A DNA stretch of 9,599 nucleotides, taken from assembly GCA_024653405.1 (NCBI GenBank), contig JANLGB010000004.1:1-9599 (forward strand). The letters are read 5' to 3'. The notes beneath the pieces are model-generated. The model saw nothing but the letters and a program-made list of their open reading frames with translations, did no database searches and was not told the origin of the DNA. Source of the stretch: Candidatus Saccharicenans sp. Lineage in GTDB: Bacteria > Acidobacteriota > Aminicenantia > Aminicenantales > Saccharicenantaceae. Positions 6,501-9,599 of this stretch are shown piece by piece (positions within the stretch are counted from its first letter, which is position 1; the number at the start of each line of letters is the position of its first letter). A program made the translations under genes and the position numbers.

Positions 6501-7546
6501 ATGACCGAACCCGGGTAGTGCTTGCCCTGGAGGCGCCGGCAGGTTTCCTGGATGTCCTGTTCGGTCGGCATGAAGACCAGGATGTCACCCGGCTGTTTTT
6601 CTTTCTTGAGGTAGTCCACGGCCTGGACGGCCAGGTCGATGTAGTCCGGCTCCTCTTTTTTCTGGCGGACCGGCTCGGGCTCGAAGTAATTGACTTCCAC
6701 CGGGTACAGTCGGCCGCTGACCCTGAACAGAGGGGGATTATCAAAGGCCTTTACGAATTTTCCTACTTCCAGGGTGGCCGAGGTTATCAGGATTTTAAGC
6801 TCGGGCCTCTTTTCCAGCAGCCGGCGGCAGAGCCCGATAAGAAAATCTATGTTCAGACTGCGTTCATGGGCTTCGTCGATGATGATGGTATCGTATTCGG
6901 TTAGCAGGCGGTCGCCCTGGGTCTCGGCCAGCAGCATCCCGTCGGTCAAAATTTTTATGTAAGCCCGGGGAGAAGTGCGGTCCTGGAAACGTATCTTGTA
7001 ACCGACGATTTTTCCCAGCGGCTGATCCAGCTCCTCCGAAAGGCGCTGGGCGATGGTCATGGCCGCGATCCGGCGGGGCTGGGTGCAGGCGATTTTTCCG
7101 GCCAGGCCGCGGCCGGCTTCCAGGCACATTTTTGGCAACTGGGTGCTCTTGCCGCAGCCGGTCTCGCCGCAGACGATGACTACCCGGTTTTCTTTTATGG
7201 CCCGGACTATCTCCTGGCGGTGCCTGGTAATGGGCAGCTCGTGGGGGTAGGACAGGCGGGGTTTATTACGGCAGCGGGCCTTTTTTTCTTCGGCCGATTC
7301 TTCTAACTGCTGCTTCAGCCGCAGCAAGAGGCTTATGGCCTTAGCCGGTTGGCGGCGGGGCAGGCTGAAACTGAGAATTTGAACCAGTTTTTCCCGGACG
7401 CGGTATGAATCCCGGAGCATGGCTTCGGGCAGAAGCTTGGAAATATCCTGGCGCACGGCCTGTAGCTGGCTGCGGTCCGGGGCTACAGGTTCCTTTTTCC
7501 CTTCTCTTGTTCGGTCCGGGCCCATTTTGTTGTGCCTTCCAGCCAC
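3512..7546 (-). CDS. hrpA: ATP-dependent RNA helicase HrpA (DEAH-box)
   Basis: Full-length bacterial DEAH/RHA helicase, 1344 residues (E. coli HrpA is about 1300). It unwinds RNA with ATP; in E. coli HrpA is linked to fimbrial mRNA processing and rescue of stalled ribosomes. Domain order: N-terminal basic region to about 100; RecA1 with Walker A GETGCGKST (127-135, Lys133), TQPRR (155-159), DEAH (224-227) and SAT (256-258); RecA2 with TNVAETSLTIPG (376-387) and QRKGRCGR (423-430), the HrpA form of motif VI; HA2/winged-helix region about 440-570; OB-fold about 660-740 (LWPGSALFKKPPSWVVAAEL); then the long HrpA-specific C-terminal DUF3418 region to the end. All helicase motifs are intact. The start is uncertain: GTG at 7546, or ATG at 7525 with GGAAGG nine bases upstream (1337 residues). 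It is a single gene, 293 bases or more from its neighbours on both sides. Confidence 0.97.
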   Translation of the reverse strand: MAGRHNKMGPDRTREGKKEPVAPDRSQLQAVRQDISKLLPEAMLRDSYRVREKLVQILSFSLPRRQPAKAISLLLRLKQQLEESAEEKKARCRNKPRLSYPHELPITRHRQEIVRAIKENRVVIVCGETGCGKSTQLPKMCLEAGRGLAGKIACTQPRRIAAMTIAQRLSEELDQPLGKIVGYKIRFQDRTSPRAYIKILTDGMLLAETQGDRLLTEYDTIIIDEAHERSLNIDFLIGLCRRLLEKRPELKILITSATLEVGKFVKAFDNPPLFRVSGRLYPVEVNYFEPEPVRQKKEEPDYIDLAVQAVDYLKKEKQPGDILVFMPTEQDIQETCRRLQGKHYPGSVILPLFARMPAHQQKQIYHIQEGKIVVATNVAETSLTIPGIRYVVDTGLARISQYQTSSGIHSLPILPISRASAEQRKGRCGRVSAGLCLRLYSEEDYLSQPEHTPPEILRSNLAEVILRMLDLELGDPLRFPFLDPPAARAVGDGYRTLLELGAIDKTETGYELTDLGRKMARLPLDPRLSRLLLEASRRGCLQEATVIAAALSIQDPRLRPLERAADADRVQSVFQHQESDFLTFYNLWQALQTASQGQVSSPNLKKFARDYFLSYNRLREWLFVREQILEILEEQKIDIKGRKGSPADSDLYTSLHKSILSGFISHLAAHKEKNIYEAPRSQEARLWPGSALFKKPPSWVVAAELVRTNRLYLRTVARVNPAWAEELAPHLCRYAYEDPYWDKNRGQVRAKERVTLFNLTIIPGRDVPYGRQNPEEAHEIFVAEGLVKHQVNHQLPFLEHNQRLVSQVRRLEEKLRQRNILIPEHYLFDFYSSRLQGVYSLEGLEQRIKNAGGDDFLRLKEENLYLTRPEPGLVEKYPDSLKILGHTYQLKYRFALGEEDDGVTIVIPRRLIEQVPEALLTWPVPGRLLEKVEACLKALPKEYRKLLQPLAEKAEQIAAELKPAPVSFFTALTTLLKDRYKLDIPRQVWEKLEIPRYLKMRIAIVNEAGQEVLSGRDLNFLKKMLSSQARQPVPEEAPGWREARARWERPSLDSWVESLPEIPEEVTIDDFLKGYPALAMSGDKYEVKLFRTAEEARQSHLLAMENILSRQFQKDLNFILRSYAFPEDLRPVMLFFGGEAGLKNRVLQKIRMEVFRKNFRRREELQSFIREAALKQLFETSHRIFSAVQEVLREYSKTRSFIQEMEEARKKMGVSSSLPESLKAELESLVPENFLVIYPADFLARLPRLVEALGLRAQRARLSAEKDRAKAVQVEPFLAEYERLGRLARKKPSPEKERLLFELRWMIEEFKISLFAPEIKTAFPVSAKRLATRIREFEARLEQD

Positions 7547-8049
7547 TAAATTTTATCCTATTTTCTGGTTAACTGATATAGAAAGGGAACGATAAGAATT
7601 GCTTTGGATAAAAATCCCTGTGGCAGAAAACAATTGCTTTCAGCTAAAGTCATAAAACTGCCTGAAGATAGGTCCTAATAAAGGCCATCCTGGCCAGCCA
7701 AAGGCTTGTGGTTATGGTGTTGCCTGACTGAACCAGTAAGGCCTGGCACTGACTGGAAAAAAGAACTTGATAAAAAATGGTGGCAGAAATGGTAAATAAG
7801 GCAAGATTTTGCGCTTAGTACTTCCTTCATAGTTGGCAGGTTGTCCTCGAATTATGATGATTCAGTGACGGGCGGCAGGAAGAGAGTCCAAATGAGCTCA
7901 AGTTATTGATATTCGCATCCTTATTCTGTCTATCTATTATTTAGCTACAATTTTCTCTCGGCTTAAGTTCAGCGCCACATTTTCTGCTCCTTTATTAAGC
8001 CGGATATAACGCTCTGGTCAGCATCAGGGGTTGAACTGTCTGGCGGCTA
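7547..8049. other. Intergenic region, 503 bases, AT-richer
   Basis: Lies between the 3' end of the protease gene and the start of hrpA, both on the minus strand. It is visibly richer in A and T than the genes and has no coding frame of note. It holds an inverted repeat CGGCTTAA (7959-7966) / TTAAGCCG (7995-8002), a degenerate direct repeat sharing GATAAAAA and GTGGCAGAAA (7607-7629 and 7769-7789), and no clear intrinsic terminator or tRNA. The hrpA promoter must lie here, but no convincing -35/-10 pair was found; TAAAAT just before the GTG start lacks a matching -35 box. Confidence 0.6.
7959..8002. repeat. Inverted repeat with 28-base spacer
   Basis: Perfect 8-base arms CGGCTTAA (7959-7966) and TTAAGCCG (7995-8002), about 50 bases downstream of the protease stop codon. 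As RNA this would be a long-loop hairpin without a T run, so it is a poor terminator candidate; it could be an mRNA 3'-end structure or chance. Confidence 0.25.
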
Positions 8050-8952
8050 TCAATAAATGGTGGCGGCGCAGGTTCTGTCAACGCTCTGGACCAACCCGGT
8101 TTCGCAATAATCGGCATAAGGATACATGATGGAGGCAGTACAGTCGTTGTGGTCAAGACCTATGGCATGGCCGAATTCATGGGCAGCAATCACGCTCAGG
8201 TAGAAACCGCCGTTGCAGGCCGAGGTACAATTCCTATCAAAACTGAAGTATTTCCAGCCGTCGTAGAACATCATGTCAAATTCTATGATTATTCCTGTGG
8301 TCCGGTTGTACCAGGTATAGGTGACAGCGATGGTACTGCCACCCTTGGCCTTTCTGAAAAAAACTATGTTCTGATAATCCTGCTTCACTTTGGTCATAGA
8401 GGTGGTGCCGGCAATTACCAGTTTGAACACAGGCTGCCAGTCGCCTGAACCACGGTCGATCTCCGAGTAAGTGCAGTTTGGAGTCATGTCATTGCAATTC
8501 GGGTTGAGGTAGAAAGAAGCGGTGTTTTGCGGCCATTTAGCGAAGGTAGCACAGCATTCAGTTTGAGGTTTGGCTTCGGGCTTTATTTTTTCCTGTTTTA
8601 TAAGTTTGTAAATAGCATTCAGCTTTTTTAAGTACAGTCTGTGGACCTGGCCCTTCTTGAAAACCGGCGTATTGGAGACCCGAAGGCCCAGTTCGCCGAC
8701 CTCACCGCCTTCAACTGAGAAAGAGATGAACTTCTCGGCCCGGCCTTTAAGCTCTTTGTCCACCCTGACCGTAACCCGGCTGAAGATGAGGTAATCACCA
8801 TACTCGTTGTAGTCGTAATAGCCTTCAACGCCAGTCACCTCGCCCACCAGGATATGGGTGGCGTCTTCTGAATCCCGAACTGTCTTATCGGCCAACCCGG
8901 GGAAGACCAGGAGAAAAACAAAGATAAATACCAGGACAACAAGCTTTTTCAT
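8050..8952 (-). CDS. Secreted matrixin-like zinc metalloprotease
   Basis: A 300-residue exported metzincin protease. Start ATG 8952 is chosen because AAGGAGG (8961-8967) sits eight bases upstream and the protein then opens with a clean signal peptide, MKKLVVLVFIFVFLLVFPGLA, probably cleaved after GLA; the frame runs up to a TTG at 9006, but that codon is part of a likely -35 box. Residues about 25-120 form a beta-rich domain (ILVGEVTGVEGYY...GEVGELGLRVSNTPVF) that often precedes the catalytic domain in bacterial matrixin-like proteins. The catalytic domain has the zinc motif HEFGHAIGLDH (258-268; His258, Glu259, His262, His268) and the Met-turn SIMYP (Met276), so it should be active. The half from about 130 on is cysteine-rich (CC, NCNDMTPNC, NCTSAC, DYC, TC), suggesting disulfides and an extracytoplasmic location. 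No cysteine-switch propeptide is evident. The substrate is unknown. Confidence 0.92.
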   Translation of the reverse strand: MKKLVVLVFIFVFLLVFPGLADKTVRDSEDATHILVGEVTGVEGYYDYNEYGDYLIFSRVTVRVDKELKGRAEKFISFSVEGGEVGELGLRVSNTPVFKKGQVHRLYLKKLNAIYKLIKQEKIKPEAKPQTECCATFAKWPQNTASFYLNPNCNDMTPNCTYSEIDRGSGDWQPVFKLVIAGTTSMTKVKQDYQNIVFFRKAKGGSTIAVTYTWYNRTTGIIIEFDMMFYDGWKYFSFDRNCTSACNGGFYLSVIAAHEFGHAIGLDHNDCTASIMYPYADYCETGLVQSVDRTCAATIY

Positions 8953-8976
8953 GGCGCTTCCCTCCTTACTGATTTT

Positions 8977-9006
8977 TCTATATTCCAACCGGTCCAGGGA
9001 AGTCAA
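8977..9006 (-). promoter_or_regulatory. Sigma70-like promoter for the metalloprotease gene
   Basis: On the minus strand TTGACT (9006 down to 9001, 5 of 6 to consensus) and TATAGA (8982 down to 8977, 4 of 6) are separated by 18 bases. Transcription would start near 8970, just upstream of the AAGGAGG ribosome binding site at 8961-8967, giving a very short leader. This supports independent transcription from the upstream membrane-protein gene, which ends 81 bases before the protease start. Confidence 0.5.
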
Positions 9007-9033
9007 GCGAAATAAATCTTCGGCAAAATTTGG

Positions 9034-9599
9034 CTATGTTAGACTGGATTTTCGGGGATGAGCGATAACTCGAAGGATCAGGGACAGCAGAATTAAGGCC
9101 AGGCCAGCGATAACGGCTATCTCCACCGCCCGGTCGGCGGCGGCGGTGTCCTGGATTCTTTTGTAAAGAATGCCGAACAGTGCCCAAATAATCGTTAAGC
9201 CATAAAGCAGGTCCTTCTTCTTTAAGATGAAAATCAGGGTCAAAATTAAGATCAGGGCCAGGACGCTTACCGTCCAGAACTGCGGGCTGAGTCCAAATCC
9301 GCCCCAGCCATAGCCAACCAGGACAGCGGTGGTATTAGCCACGGTGGCCACGGAAATCCAGGCCAGGTAGAAGCTGAAGGGCAATAGGGCCGGGAACCGG
9401 TCGTGCTGTTTTTCTTCAAAAGACCGGCCTCCAAGCCTCAGGTAGATTATTACCAGCAGGACGAGCAACCCTATCATCACCAGGAGTGACAGAATCAATT
9501 GCTCATAATGCCAGGCAAAAATCCAACCGGCATTGGCCAGGCAGGTCAGGAAAAACAGGCCCCCCAGCCGCTTGAAAGCCGGGAAGACCTCCCGCCCGG
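9034..9599 (-). CDS. TspO/MBR-like tryptophan-rich membrane protein (5'-truncated by window edge)
   Basis: C-terminal 187 residues of a polytopic membrane protein. The frame stays open to the right edge with family-like sequence (FPAFKRLGGLFFLTCLANAGWIF...WHYEQL), so the TTG at 9498 is not the start. It matches the TspO/MBR-related 'tryptophan-rich sensory protein' type found in Bacillus, actinobacteria and others, usually about 250-280 residues; the missing N-terminus would carry the first one or two helices with the PAGYVFSIWG-like motif. Visible hydrophobic segments in order: LFFLTCLANAGWIFAWHY, the LILSLLVMIGLLVLLVIIY segment, PFSFYLAWISVATVANTTAVL, FWTVSVLALILILTLIFI, LLYGLTIIWALFGILY, and a last helix before a basic tail. 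PFSFYLAWISVATVAN is the most characteristic block. TspO proteins bind tetrapyrroles, but this divergent branch has no settled function. It lies upstream of the protease gene on the same strand with an 81-base gap and probably separate transcription. Confidence 0.8.
   Translation of the reverse strand, partial: GREVFPAFKRLGGLFFLTCLANAGWIFAWHYEQLILSLLVMIGLLVLLVIIYLRLGGRSFEEKQHDRFPALLPFSFYLAWISVATVANTTAVLVGYGWGGFGLSPQFWTVSVLALILILTLIFILKKKDLLYGLTIIWALFGILYKRIQDTAAADRAVEIAVIAGLALILLSLILRVIAHPRKSSLT

Noticed and set aside
6443..6904. 153-codon open frame on the + strand
   Set aside because: Antisense shadow of the hrpA helicase core, whose motifs are fully conserved in the minus-strand frame.
7963..7990. 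Minus-strand AAGGAG followed by ATG and a three-codon frame
   Set aside because: The frame ends after Met-Trp-Arg and no gene follows in a leader-peptide arrangement before hrpA, over 400 bases away.
8953..9006. N-terminal extension of the protease to a TTG at 9006
   Set aside because: It would place 18 polar residues before the signal peptide and use the -35 hexamer as a start, whereas the ATG at 8952 has a strong ribosome binding site.

Overview
The window is about 9.6 kb of bacterial chromosome with moderately high GC. It holds six protein-coding genes, two of them cut by the window edges, and no sign of a mobile element, CRISPR array, rRNA or tRNA. The gene types are a secreted matrixin-type protease with a typical bacterial N-terminal beta domain, a serine beta-lactamase-like hydrolase, a stand-alone class V PLP enzyme, a MaoC/NodN hydratase and a full-length HrpA. 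Together with purine-rich Shine-Dalgarno sites (GGAGG type) they fit a Gram-negative-like, free-living bacterium. The Acidobacteriota/Aminicenantes neighbourhood is my guess from style alone and is weakly supported.

Layout. On the + strand, bases 2-763 are the C-terminal part of a serine hydrolase of the beta-lactamase/esterase superfamily, followed by a 422-base gap. The gap carries a sharp palindrome resembling an ArsR/SmtB operator, a sigma70-like promoter candidate and a hairpin that overlaps the next ribosome binding site. Bases 1186-2367 encode an intact class V-fold PLP enzyme (isopenicillin N epimerase-like). After a convergent intergenic region everything reads on the minus strand: a MaoC-like hydratase (3165 down to 2676) with an apparent one-base frameshift near its N-terminus; hrpA (7546 down to 3512), the largest gene; a secreted zinc metalloprotease (8952 down to 8050) with a good promoter and ribosome binding site; and a TspO/MBR-like polytopic membrane protein that enters from the right edge (9599 down to 9034).

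How the genes relate. I see no operon whose members form one pathway. Genes are separated by 80 to 500 bases and most seem to have their own promoters, so this looks like a run of independent housekeeping and accessory genes. No convincing novel multi-gene system is visible. The points most worth a second look are the maoC-like frameshift, the orphan ArsR-like palindrome, the RBS-overlapping hairpin before the PLP enzyme, and the palindrome overlapping the putative maoC promoter.
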